Assembly: GCF_025370935.1 (NCBI RefSeq)
Contig: NC_133494.1
Coordinates: 12,118,739-12,182,738, forward strand
Origin: Choristoneura fumiferana
Lineage: Eukaryota; Arthropoda; Insecta; Lepidoptera; Tortricidae
DNA: 64,000 bases
Direction of reading: 5' to 3'
Numbering within the stretch: position 1 is the stretch's first letter; each line of letters opens with the position of its first letter. Under the pieces are notes generated by a model. It was not told where the DNA came from. It saw nothing but the letters and a program-made list of their open reading frames with translations, and ran no database searches. This document shows positions 48,718 to 60,215 of the stretch, piece after piece. Both the position numbers and the translations under genes were made by a program.

Positions 48718-48895
48718 TCGGCGGCTGATCGTAAAATTCGCCAGACCACGAAATTCCTAGGCATATCGTGAAATGGCGCCATTTGATATGCCTAAAAGTT
48801 GGCACGGCATATCACGATGTGCCTGAAAAACAATAGGTACGGCAGATCGATTAGAGATCTCGTGATCTGGCGGCTTTTACGATCGGCCGCCGGCA
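48718..48895. mobile_element. Palindromic MITE (CGGCGGCTGATCGTAAAATT ends)
   Basis: Left CGGCGGCTGATCGTAAAATT/CGCCAGACCACGA and right TCGTGATCTGGCGGCTTTTA/CGATCGGCCGCCGG are inverted repeats. Interior arms share ATATCGTGA and GGCATAT motifs. About 178 bp. Confidence 0.7.
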
Positions 48896-50045
48896 TTATA
48901 TACCTACCTACTATCTGGGATATTAAACATGCATGTATGGTAAAAATAAGTATCTATTCGAACTACTCAAAAATATGTTACTACGGCCTTATTGCGTCGG
49001 AATAAGAGTCTGTGATACATATTTTTGAAACTTTGAATAAGTAGGTACATATTTTTACACTTGACTGTACTTGTTTATTTTATTAGCAAAATCATAAGTA
49101 CCTATCGGTCATTGGGCCCAAAAGATAAAATCAATAAAATAAGTAAACAGCGCGACTTCGACGATTTATCCCAATTTACTACATAAATTATTCTTTAAAA
49201 AGTTTGTAGTATGAATTCTTATAGTTTCGGAATAATTTGCAAAATATAAACATTTTGAACGTTGGAGATCAAACCAAGTCTTTTTCCGACTCCCGATTCG
49301 CTAGAATATGTGATGAAAATATATACTTACACAAAGCGAATGCCTCGTCTAAAAAATAAGCGTTTCGATTTCACACCCAACGGAATACCTCTAGACTCAC
49401 TCCGACTTTTTCAAACTTACTACGACATTTGAAAGGGCGAGTATCTGCGACCGTTAATCCCCAAAATCATAAAAGTAAGTAGTAAACGGACATCAGTCAC
49501 CCCCCATCTCTTAAACGACGTATGTGAACAGAGTCGCCGTGACACGTAAGCCCTTTTGTGTCTAAGTTACATCGGGTCTTGACCACGCAACGAGGCGAGA
49601 ATGGACGAGTGCTGTACTTAGGTTTACGAGGGGAGAAGAGATTGTTATTGGTAAGTATAGTTGCCGATTTTTCTAGACGATAAATTAGTCATATCATATT
49701 GATGATGAATTGATAGCAAAACAATAGTAGGTACAGTTAGACTTTACTGAATTATTTAACTTTTAGAAGTGTACCGGAAATAAAGTATTTTGAGATCAGA
49801 GAAATAAAATTAACAACATTTTAGAGTTTAAGTAAACAGTATTTTTATTTTTTGACGTTTTGAAACATATTCTTTTGGAGCTTTTTGGGCATGAAAGTAA
49901 TTAAAAAAATTATGATATTGTTTTTGACAGAATGGTTGGGAAACTTGAGCGTCAGTAGCGTAAATAACCTAACTTAGAAATAATTAATAAATAACTTTTT
50001 TGGCATCCTGTGATTTTGGCTGACTGTAGCATGGTCAAACTAACT

Positions 50046-50417
50046 TTAATTCTGCTGTATAGGAAATCTCAATTTATTAAAATTACTTCTAGTGCTTGCG
50101 GAAACGTAAAAGATAGATATACAGATCAATTTCATCATCATCAGCCTATGTTCGTCCACTGCTGGACTAGGCGTGCTTGCGGAACGTAATAGATAGATAT
50201 TACACAGATCAATTTGCAACCATTTTTTTATAGAATTTTCTTTTTGTTTCGTATAGGTTTTTTTTGTCAATCTCTCATAAAGGAAATCATCAGTTTCACC
50301 CATACATTTTTTTGATAGCCTATGTACATAAGAAACGTTTCCATTCCACCAATAACATGTAAAGTTTTTTTCTTTGGTTTTGCTAAGACCGTTCAAAACC
50401 CTAGTTTCTTCAAACAA
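50046..50417 (-). other. Unrecognised 123-codon open frame
   Basis: Open minus-strand frame with segments such as TCYWWNGNVSYVHRL and MGETDDFLYERLTKKTY that look protein-like. The second half crosses the LINE-end fragment at 50138-50170 and a repeated ATAGATAGATATTACACAGATC piece. It is probably a transposon remnant. No family recognised. Confidence 0.2.
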
Positions 50418-51797
50418 AGTAGACTCTTAAACTTACTATATATTTAAGTACACATATCTGCATGCGATCCTTCATCCAAACACGCATCACTAAAGTTTTG
50501 AACTTGCATTAGTTCCCTTGGGAGAACTTGTAACCTTTGAAACCACCTATCTTAACCAGCTATATATTTGCAAAAACAACTCTGAGTGATTAAACTAAGG
50601 TTCAAATAAAGGTGAGGGTGGTAAGGGATTAAGTAGTTTTTGGAGAATAGTTGGCGAAGAGTTGTAACTCAAAATAGATGTTTCCTTGCACGAAGGGTCC
50701 AGGGCGGATGTCTTAAGTGAGTCAAAGGGCTTTGGGCGGGACAGGATATTTATATTCCCAATATATCCGAGTTGAGAACTCGTGTTCGAGATACTTGAGT
50801 GGCTTGTGATACTCGGATACTTGTGATGAGAGGTTGTGATGTATGTTTGTAGGTTCCGGTGATTTAGGCTGTCAATAAGGAATTTGTAACCATTTTTTTT
50901 TTTCCTAATATAAAATAAGGCCTACTATTCAATGGAGGAGTATATGCGTGATAGTTCTGCAACAGGAAGACTTTATTTAGTTTACTGCATAACTGAATGT
51001 GCCTACCTACAAGACATTTATATTTGTATGCCCTCGGGCGCAGCATAGTGATACAAATCTATGATCAGTGTACCAACTATTTTAACCTATGTTTGACAAA
51101 TAAATTATTTGTATTTGTATTTGTAAATTATCATTATGGTTTGGCAAACTGAGATGTGTATTTTTTTTAATATCTTAAGAAAAACAGGAAGATATCAAAA
51201 AAATCAGAATCAGAATATTTTATTGGTCTCAGAAAATTTTACAAGGGATAAGGTTGGGACCTATTAAGCATATATAAAATGCTTGGGTCAGGAGAGCCCG
51301 CTCTTCCACAACATTATGGATATTTAAATTGTCGATTAGACAGAGATCTGATGATCTGACGGTGACGTCATGACACGACGACCATAGGAAGCCTATACTA
51401 AATTTCATTTTTTAGAAAGAGATGGAATGCAAACTTCATCGGGTCATGAGTTATTGATGATTTTTACGCTTTCGTTTTCTTCTCCAGTTTTGCATCATGT
51501 TAAATTTTAGGTGATAATTTATGTTCCATACATATTTCCATTTTGCAGCAAAGTGATTAGGGCATAAGCTCTCGTGGATAAAAATGTACGTTACGTACGT
51601 AGGTACGTTAAATAATTCTGTTCTAATAAAAAACGAAAGAAGGCGAGACTTCAGAGGAAGAATATACATAAATTACGTAGATGCAAAAAATGTATATGAG
51701 CAAGGCTTACCAATAAAATTATATGAGATTAGTTCAATGCTGTCAAGTTTTTTTTATAAAGACTAATCTCAATGTCAAGGGAGTGAGTAGGTCCTAA

Positions 51798-52330
51798 TGA
51801 TATGCCTAGTTGTTGACTTCAACGACAAAAGAAGTGAGATTTAAAATGAGTGCCAAGTCTTGAAATTTATTTACAGACGTTAATATCTAAATAATCGTTT
51901 GAGGTGTGTACGTGTATGTTTGAGGAGTGAGTAGGTCCTAATCGTAAATAGCCTTAGTTCAATGTCAGTATTTATTACTTTTTTCTTCAGTGCTTTTGTT
52001 GCTGATATTATATATCACCAAGAAGCGTTTAATTCAATAAGAGCCACGTAGAGCTACGAAGGAAATGAGAAGGTGCATGTAATAAAATGTGTAATAATAC
52101 AATGTGTAAAAAGATAAATTTAAAACCACCATAAGTTAACTATAAACGGTTACCTAATCAATTAATCTACAATACCATCAAAATAAACGTGAAAGGATAG
52201 CCACGTTGATATGCCTTGGTTGTTGACTTCAACGACAAAAGAAGTGAGATCTAAAATGGGTGCCAAGTTCAAGTCATGAAATTTATTTACAGACGTTAAT
52301 ATCTAAATAGCCGTTTGAGGTGTGTTTATG
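51798..52330. repeat. Direct repeat pair, about 115 bp, 410 bp apart
   Basis: Units at 51798-51915 and 52206-52330 share GTTGTTGACTTCAACGACAA, AAGAAGTGAGAT and AAATTTATTTACAGACGTTA. The second has a small insertion (AAGTTCAAGTC). Non-coding. Confidence 0.85.
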
Positions 52331-55300
52331 CAATTTGCATCACATATATGTATCTCGCAAGTCTTAATATATGAGCCAAATTTGACATGTTTATGTAAAA
52401 TAGTTTTTGAGTTATGAGGGGTTAAAAGTGGCTCCAAATGATTCGTGTAATATTTACACACGGTGCTGCTCGCCAGTTCTAGCTTGAATTTGGCTTCCTG
52501 GTTACCGCGTGTCTACAACACACCGAATAGTTTCTTCTCAACGAAGTTCTTTCTATTCTACTTCATATTAGGCAGTACGAGTAAGTACGTATCTCACTAA
52601 TATTATAATGCGAAAGTCTGTAAATCTCTTTGTAAGTTTGTTTGTTATCTTTTTGTCTTACCCTAAATTAATCACTGCAGTAACTTTTGATTTCAATATT
52701 GATATTAACCTAAATTAATAGGATGACGAATCTTACTTCACCGTGATACAGTTTAAACTAGTACGGGGAGTAAGGAACATTGTCCAATCATGCTCATGTT
52801 AAATTGTAACACAAACCTAAAGAACTAACCTACTTCAATATAGCTACATTTATTGTACAGATCCTTTAATGATTGTTGTGTTTAGCTAAATAAAGAATTA
52901 TTATTATTATCACTTCAGGTCTAAACCGCTGAACTGATTAAGATGAAATTCTATATACAGATAGTTTGAGGTCCCGGGGAAGGACATTTTTCCCGCTGGA
53001 TAATGATAAACTAATCCTACGCGGACGGAACTATAGTCGTGGACAAGAGCTACTTTGTTTAAATATTTTTGTTTTAAGTGCAATTTTTTTCTGTAGTAGT
53101 AACGACAGACTTGCGGTTTTTGAGTCATTTATAAAAACCAATTTTGCTCCTAAGAAAAAAAACTTGCCGTATTCATTCCATTATGCTCCTCGGTAAAGGG
53201 AGGGAAAAATCTTACGGTGCTTACGCTGATTGAATAAGTTTTTCCCATAGCCCGGGCGACGGCGCTCTAGTGTGAAATTAGCTCGGACAACGGACGACAG
53301 GATTGTATGAAATTAGCCCAATTCGAGAACGGCCAATGGCATATTCTTGTTAGGTTTTATTAAAGGCTTTGTTTCGGATTTAGGGACGCCTGAGAGATTT
53401 GAATTGAAGTATTAATAGTACTTTAGTCTGGCTCACATACAATTTATTTTATTCTAATTCTTATTATCTCCTTTTTGATTGCTAATCTATTCTGTTGGCA
53501 TTCAAGTGTATCATACAAAAAGTATAGCGAACGCAGCCATAGCATCAGAGTCCTACTTTGTTACTATAACGAAACCTGCAAATAAAATAGTTCATCTATT
53601 AACTTTGTTCCGCGATGACCCTTTGAAATGCGACACGTTTTTCTCGTAACTACCATCGTTTGTATGCACTCAAATTCACCGTAAATATAAGAGCTTAAGG
53701 TTGTGTTATCCTTGTTTGGATGGCATGAGTTGCAGGCCAGTGATATTGGCGTGATCACCGAGTTGACACGTGGACTGGTCCACGAAGTTCGCCGACGGTG
53801 CGACTCCAGAATGCTTTATTTAGTTGGTGTACATAACCGGCAGGATTTCGTAGAAAGACGAATGATATAATGTTTGATTCTTCGGTGAAGATAAATTAAT
53901 GAATGAGAATATTATAAACAAATTGGTAATCAAAGATTTGTCACGAAAACAGATGATTTATAATTTTTGCAAGAAACGGCATTTTGATAAATGCCTTGAG
54001 AAACATACAGGATGCCATGCCACGCGCGCTTCAATAAAAGAACGACTTTCTTGTTTTGTCATCATTAACAGTTTTGTAATGGCCAGTACTAAAGTATATT
54101 TTTTTACTACAAGTTTTTATTTAGTTTCACCTGTCCCGTTGTCTGTCTGTCTGGCTGTAATCAAATCTTGCAAGTTACATTCGACCAACTTCCAGTAGTT
54201 GGATTAACTTGAAATTTGGTATACAATATAATACAATACTCTGGTAGTGACATCCTGAAAGTCCAGGACGGAACTCTTCAACGGTTAATGGCATCAACAT
54301 GAAATTTGGTATGAAAATGTAGTTTGGGTGACAATACAAGTACAGTCAACAAAAAGTACAGTCAGCAAAAAAAAGCTTGAATTAAAAATGATATTATCAC
54401 CAAAAACTTATTAATGAACGTTTTGTTTTATGCTTGGTGTGAAAGGGACGCCTATTATACACATACCTACCATATTACTGTATTTTACTTGTAGTCGACT
54501 CATGACATTATGGTATTATGTCATGTAAACAACAGTATTGACATAAACACGATGACATCATCGAATGACAGGTGAAAGGTGTATCACATGCTTCGCATTC
54601 CAAACGCACCCCTTTGCACCATGTTGGAATTTATTGAGCCGCGTCGAACTCTTCATAATCCTCCCGACAAATAGAGATAGCGGTATAATACTACGTGTGG
54701 GCCTGACGAGAAAAAAGGAACAAATATTATTTTTTTGTTAGCATGTTTGGATCAAGTTTGTAAATTAGTTTACCTCTATAAGAAGATTATATGAATGGCA
54801 AAGATTATAATAATTACACTAGAGCTGGGTTGTTAGGCAGGTACGTATTTTTTGTGAAACGTAACGTAACAGTTTACTTTTGACAAGTACGTAACTGTAC
54901 GTAACAGTTTCAAAAACAGTGTCTTTGCTACGGCTTGGTTTCGTTTCAAAGGAAACGAAAATTTCGATATTAAGTGTAGCTCCTTAGGATATTTTAATAC
55001 TTGCGTCAAGAAACAGTTTATATTATAAAATGTTTGTTTTGACACTAGTTTAAGATATTTGTTCTGTTATTTGTTCTTGTGAGAAAATTTCCTCAAGTCA
55101 ACGCATGTATGTAATAGTCTGTGGTATCGTTTCTCAAGTCGAAGTGTATGTCTAAGGAAACTGTTTTTAATTTCGGCACAAAACTGTTACTCCGTTACGA
55201 TAAGAAATTGTTTCTCGAAAAAGTTTCAGAAAATAACGCTCAGCTCTATAATACACTCATCTGTGATGAGTTGCAACTTGCAATCGAAGACATACACCTA

Positions 55301-57128
55301 AGGGCGGTTTCAGACTAGCGTTTTTGAAAGCGCGTGTGCGATTTTGTTTTCTTTCGAATAAGCACGAGCGAGAACATGTCCCTTTGACAAAACACGAGCA
55401 AACACGCGGGAATGAGCGCGTACACGCGTGTTCGATTTAATGTTGCGCGAGTGTAAGCGCGTAGGTATGCCAAAACCGAGCGTATACGGGCAGAAAAAAT
55501 CGCTAGCTTAACGCACGCACGTTTCTCTCACGTTTCGGGTAAGCTAACAAAAATGTCCGCTCTACATCGCTGCAAATTGGAAGAAATATTCCTTCGTAAC
55601 ATAAACTATGATAAGTACAATGACTACATCGCAATAGGTAATTAAAGCTGGACACTAAAACACAACAATGCGGCTCACCATAGGTACTCAAGCCAACATG
55701 GAACAGTTGTCATTAATCAGAATTGTACTGTATCAGATATGTTAACATGTCTTCTAATATCTCACTTGAAATCTAAGGTGTTGGATTAAAGTTAGTTTTA
55801 CCGTGATAATGCCATCATCATAGATTGCAGATGATAGTTGACAGCCCGTAATGCTTGTTGACGGCAGGTAAATACACCGTTAATTATACTAAGACGATTA
55901 TTGCTTGATTTACAGCTCCATTGGAATGTTGACTCTGATTAAGACAGAGTTAACTAGCGTAAACAGCCTTTGTGTAATCAGGCCTTGTCATAAACAATTG
56001 GAGATCGCGTGATTACTAACTTGGCAGCTAAGATGCGACTAGCGTTGGAACTTTGTCGCTATCACGCTTATCCAGAGCTTCTAGCAGTGTTTAACGCAGC
56101 GACTTAGTTGCTAAATATACCGAGTTTTTTTATCACACGGTTCACTCATTTTAGTCACTTTTTTGTCAGTTTTCTATAAATAAGGCGTCGTCTGAGGCCA
56201 ATTTTCCTCATACTACTTTTGGTACTTTATAGTAGGTATTCAACAGTGGAATGTAATCGTTTCTGAAGTACAATCTCTGTGATAGATAATCCATTTTATG
56301 AACAATGAAATCGAACGTCACATTATTATAAACTGAGTCGGGAAAACAAAGGTTTGTGAGACACATGGGGCACAACACGGGGCAACCTAGCCCTTTGAGC
56401 TAGCTTGAAATGTCTATTTCTTGTATACTTACCCACTCTTATCTTACCTACTTTAGAAAGCAGTTCTAAACTACTTCACTTCTCCCGAATATTGTCTCCT
56501 AAACCAACAATTACCAATAGGTAATCATCGACATTTCGCAATTACAAGCGAGGCGAGACGCGACGCGTGCCTCGCGTGCCGCTCGCCGCTATTTAAGATA
56601 TGCGGCCTGCGACCTGGGAATGTAGCTGCCAATATCTGGGTAGGTTAAAGGGTATAGGCATTTCTATAGGTAACAGAGGCGTGGCATCATAACAACTCCA
56701 TTCCGGGTAGCCTAAAATTTTTACGTGACGTCTGTGACGACAAGTAAGACAAAGCTTGCGTACATACCTACTCACCCCGAAGACTACCTAAATCACGCTT
56801 CTTTCACTCTTTGGTTCGTGTAACGAAAGCGTTCACTCCACACCACTGATATTGTAAAGGTATCTAAGTAAAGAAAAGCTCGATATCTCAAAAACGGCTA
56901 AACCGATTTTGATGAAACATGTCTAAGAACCATCGCTAAAAAAACTGATTTCGGTTTAAAGAATTTGTTTTTCTCATAAGAATATTCACAATTCATTTAC
57001 ATGAGAAATTTAAATTTAAGAGCTACCCGTTTAAGAGCTACGGTGCCACAGACAGACACACATAGCGGTCAAACTTATAACACCCCTCTTTTTGCGTCGG
57101 GGGTTAAAAAAGGGGCTGAATACATTTA

Positions 57129-57269
57129 GGGGCTGTTTCACCATCCATTGATTAGTGTTAACTGACGGTTAGGTGTGATGCCGTCTCTATTTGTTTTGTT
57201 CGAATAGACGGAGACGGCATCACATTTAACCGTCGGTTAACGCTAATCAATAGATGGTGAAACAGCCCC
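57129..57269. mobile_element. MITE with TTA target duplication (Harbinger-like)
   Basis: Ends GGGGCTGTTTCACCATCCAT and the complement ATAGATGGTGAAACAGCCCC, flanked by TTA on both sides. Inner arms share GATGCCGTCTC and GAGACGGCATC. The 3-bp TWA target and GGGGCTGTTTCACC ends fit PIF/Harbinger MITEs. A diverged fragment lies near 58200. Confidence 0.8.
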
Positions 57270-58561
57270 TTAATATTATTATTTTACTAAGCTACGTACG
57301 CAAGCGGCGACATAGGTAGATACTCAACGGGGGAAACGTGGAAGAATAAGTATAAAGAAAAGTTGGTTCCAACATGTGGAATTTTCGAAAAATCCCTTAT
57401 ACTGCCTATTTTAGGACTAACTGGTTTAGACTAGACTAGATGTTTGGTGAATTTGTGACGACATTATGTTTACAAGCTTTTACTTCACTTGCAAATGTCT
57501 GTATGTAAGTAAGTTGTCTTGAAGTCAAACAACCATTTCTTTAGATCGGATTGACTTCAAATTAGTTACGTAAATATAAATAGAATAAAATAAATAAATA
57601 TAACCATTTAAGTGCAGCCACCTTTTTTAACAAAAAAATATTTACTACATGGATACATTCATTCACTCACTAGCTAGTACTAGTATACTCACGTAGCTAG
57701 TGCGAGGTACGTTAGTGCTTGCTCTCAAAGCACTAAATACTAGAAAAGTCCAGTAAGCCTTCAATGGATTCAACTAGAGCTCTAAATAACCAAGAAAGCT
57801 TACGTATGGGCCACTTAGCCGCTCTTAGCTGGAACACTCAATTATTAATGGGTGGACTTGCATACGTATTCGGGTTTTGAAGTTAAATAAAATGTTCCAA
57901 TCGTGTTCCAATTATATTGCTTTGGTGTTAAATACTGAATGATAGATTTAACTGGGGTATAACAGCTTTATATCCCAAATTGAAACTTAGCTTGTTTTTA
58001 TAAATAAATTTTGGTAATATAGACTTTTTATTGTATACCTATAATATGATTTCGTTTGTTAAGATTTGTAAAATTCTTTCCGATCCGATGCGATGCAAGC
58101 CGTTCGTTGGAATGTCGTTTTCGCATTCGATCCGCCGAGCCGATTGGTGGAAATCATGCTTTAATGAGATGTCATCTCTGTTAATTGGACCAAGACAATA
58201 GGAGACGGCATCACAGATATCTGTCACATAAAATTTATATCAGTGATCGAAACAAGGATCTAAGACGTATCGATATACGTATCCTTTCTCAAAGGTCTAA
58301 GTAGTCTTGAGTGCAAAATCACGAGACAGACCATTCCTTTATCCTTTAAGAACATAGCGAAACCAAATAAAAAAATGCTAAGCCCGCTCTAAAGCTATGC
58401 AAATGTACAAAGGTCTTGAGGGTCGCTCGCCGGAGGCTGGAAGGACGAGTAAAGGGCTGTTCACAAGAACAATTGTGATATACCCTCTTAATAATTATTT
58501 ATTATTTAATATTCATGTATGAAAGCTCTATCCATACACTGAGCTAAACATATTATTATGT

Positions 58562-58700
58562 CGAGTTTAGACTTGCAAGGAAAATCGTGCAAGTTGCATT
58601 ACATTGCGAGGCCGTAAAGCCAAGGAGTTTATAGTGGTCAATCGTGTGCCGCAATGTAATGTACCAAACTTGCACGATTTTTCTTGCAAGTGTAAACTCG
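58562..58700. mobile_element. Palindromic MITE (CGAGTTTAGACTTGCAAG ends)
   Basis: Left CGAGTTTAGACTTGCAAGGA and right TTCTTGCAAGTGTAAACTCG are inverted repeats. The arms also share AAATCGTGCAAGTT and ATTACATTGCG. 139 bp. Confidence 0.8.
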
Positions 58701-58709
58701 GTTTAAAAG

Positions 58710-58953
58710 TGACTATCGTATAGCCCAGTGGTTAGGGAACCTGACTGTGAAGCTTGCTTGGGTCCCGGGCTCGATCCCCGGCCGGGACAGATATTTGTAT
58801 GAATAATACGAATGTTGTTCTCGAGCTTCGGACGTTTAATATGTATTCATGTATGTGTTTGTCTACATAAGTATGTTTATCCGTTGTCTAGTGCCCATTG
58901 TACACACAAACTTTGCTTAGTTTGGGCTTAGTTCAATTAGTGTCAATCGTGCC
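58710..58953 (+). mobile_element. tRNA-derived SINE, second family
   Basis: Head TATAGCCCAGTGGTTAGGGA with the B box GGGCTCGATCCCCGGCCGGG, then ACAGATATTTGTATGAATAA, and a 3' part with GTTCAATTAGTGTCAATCGT. Same family as 43277-43512. Confidence 0.75.
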
Positions 58954-59428
58954 ATGAAAAACAAAACAATAAGTTTATTTAATATTTTGAGATAGGTAAT
59001 TCAAATAGTCAATTTGGTTTAACTTTAAATTAATTTGAAGAAATTTGATGCACTTATTTACTTTCATCATTCATACAGTAGACATTCTTTTCCAGGCAAC
59101 TGTGTCCACCCCTTTATGGGGCAGGGAGGGACCGGACAAGGGGCAGGGGTACAAAATGCCATCGCTTTGTAGCCGACGTTAATCCTTTAATAGCAATCGA
59201 GCTGCTCCCAGCTTCTTACCGACTACCGCGGATTACATCATTGCAGAGGAATGTGAGAAGAGTATATACTTGTTTAGGTTGTTCCTGAAGGACTGGCCAG
59301 TTGGAAAAGTATCAAAATTGTTATGAAAAAAAAACAATCGCGTTTTTTCTAATTATGAGCAAATAAGTCCTGAGGCCGTATTGCCTAACGTTTCTGTAGC
59401 TCCCGATCGCAATCAAATGATAGATTTT

Positions 59429-59606
59429 TGTTGGCAACACCAACAAATAAATATTTTTTACTATGAGTGGCAACACTAGCGCCCTCTCTCTTGCTTCAGC
59501 TCCGACTCTGTGAATTGTGTGATTTCCAAATTAAATTTATTTTAATTATAAAAAGGCCTTTTCCTGGACATAAAATCAGTGCACAACAAACTAAACCTGC
59601 TCTACA
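59429..59606 (+). repeat. Candidate 5' LTR of BEL/Pao element
   Basis: Starts TGTTGGCAACACCAACAAAT and ends CCTGCTCTACA (TG...CA). The boundary is inferred from the following primer-binding-like sequence. The 3' LTR is outside the window, so the limits cannot be confirmed here. Confidence 0.45.
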
Positions 59607-59609
59607 TAA

Positions 59610-59627
59610 TGGTCCTTCGATAGTGAT
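59610..59627 (+). other. Primer-binding-like site
   Basis: TGGTCCTTCGATAGTGAT follows the candidate LTR by 3 bases. It resembles the TTGGTCCTTCGAGCC motif I associate with insect BEL/Pao elements. I cannot check it against a tRNA here. Confidence 0.4.
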
Positions 59628-59835
59628 AAAACAAAACCAGTGAAAAGTGCTCGAAAAAACCAATTACCAATTCAGAGTTTTCATACGGAGCTGCGATACA
59701 AGGGCAGCCATCTTGTCGATCATCACGCGATCGCCGCCAAGATTCTCGGCCGTGGTGACCCGACGAGCAAGCACGATCCTGTCAGTGGGCAAAAGGAAGC
59801 GCAATATCGTACTCCCAAATACGACGCGGAAGTAC

Positions 59836-60035
59836 GCAAGCCATCCCGCTTTCAATACATAGGTGCGAGCAGTGCAACAGAGACGCCGCGCCTCGAAACT
59901 TAATACGACGCAAGCCATCCGCTTTCAATACCTAGGTGCGAGCAGTACAGCAACACCAGCAGACGCCGCGCCACGGGAGCACACGTCGCAAGCCATCTCG
60001 CTTTCAAGCTATAGGCGCAAGCAGGACAGCAGGCA
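59836..60035 (+). repeat. Three diverged tandem repeats in the leader
   Basis: Units starting near 59836, 59903 and 59988 share CGCAAGCCATCYCGCTTTCA, then ATAGGTGCGAGCAGTRCA and CAGACGCCGCGCC-like text. They lie between the primer-binding-like site and the gag start. Confidence 0.8.
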
Positions 60036-60215
60036 CGCTGCATCGAAGCCGAAACCTGCGCGCGCAACCAAGAAAGAACGACGACCGACCGACGCAAGCG
60101 ACGACATTTTGTTTTGTCATTGTTCGTTCATTCTCGTTATATTACTTCTATTTTCAGTTTTTAGTTATAAAACGTATCGTTGCGAAAAGTGTAGTCGTAA
60201 TTTGTTATTGTTAGA

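Larger units (their letters stand above)
48142..57128. other. Gene-poor interval
   Basis: No host gene recognised. It holds a MITE at 48718-48895, a short LINE-end fragment near 50138-50170 (CAGCCTATGTTCGTCCACTG), a direct repeat pair at 51798-51915 and 52206-52330, a repeat fragment at about 54170-54400 and a dispersed repeat at 56876-57111. Around 55305-55560 lies a GC-rich stretch beginning GGGCGGTTTCAGACTAGCG that looks like a repeat end. Confidence 0.45.

Noticed and set aside
53899..54198. 99-codon plus-strand frame
   Set aside because: Its second half lies in a dispersed repeat also seen near 10330 and 17100; no domain.
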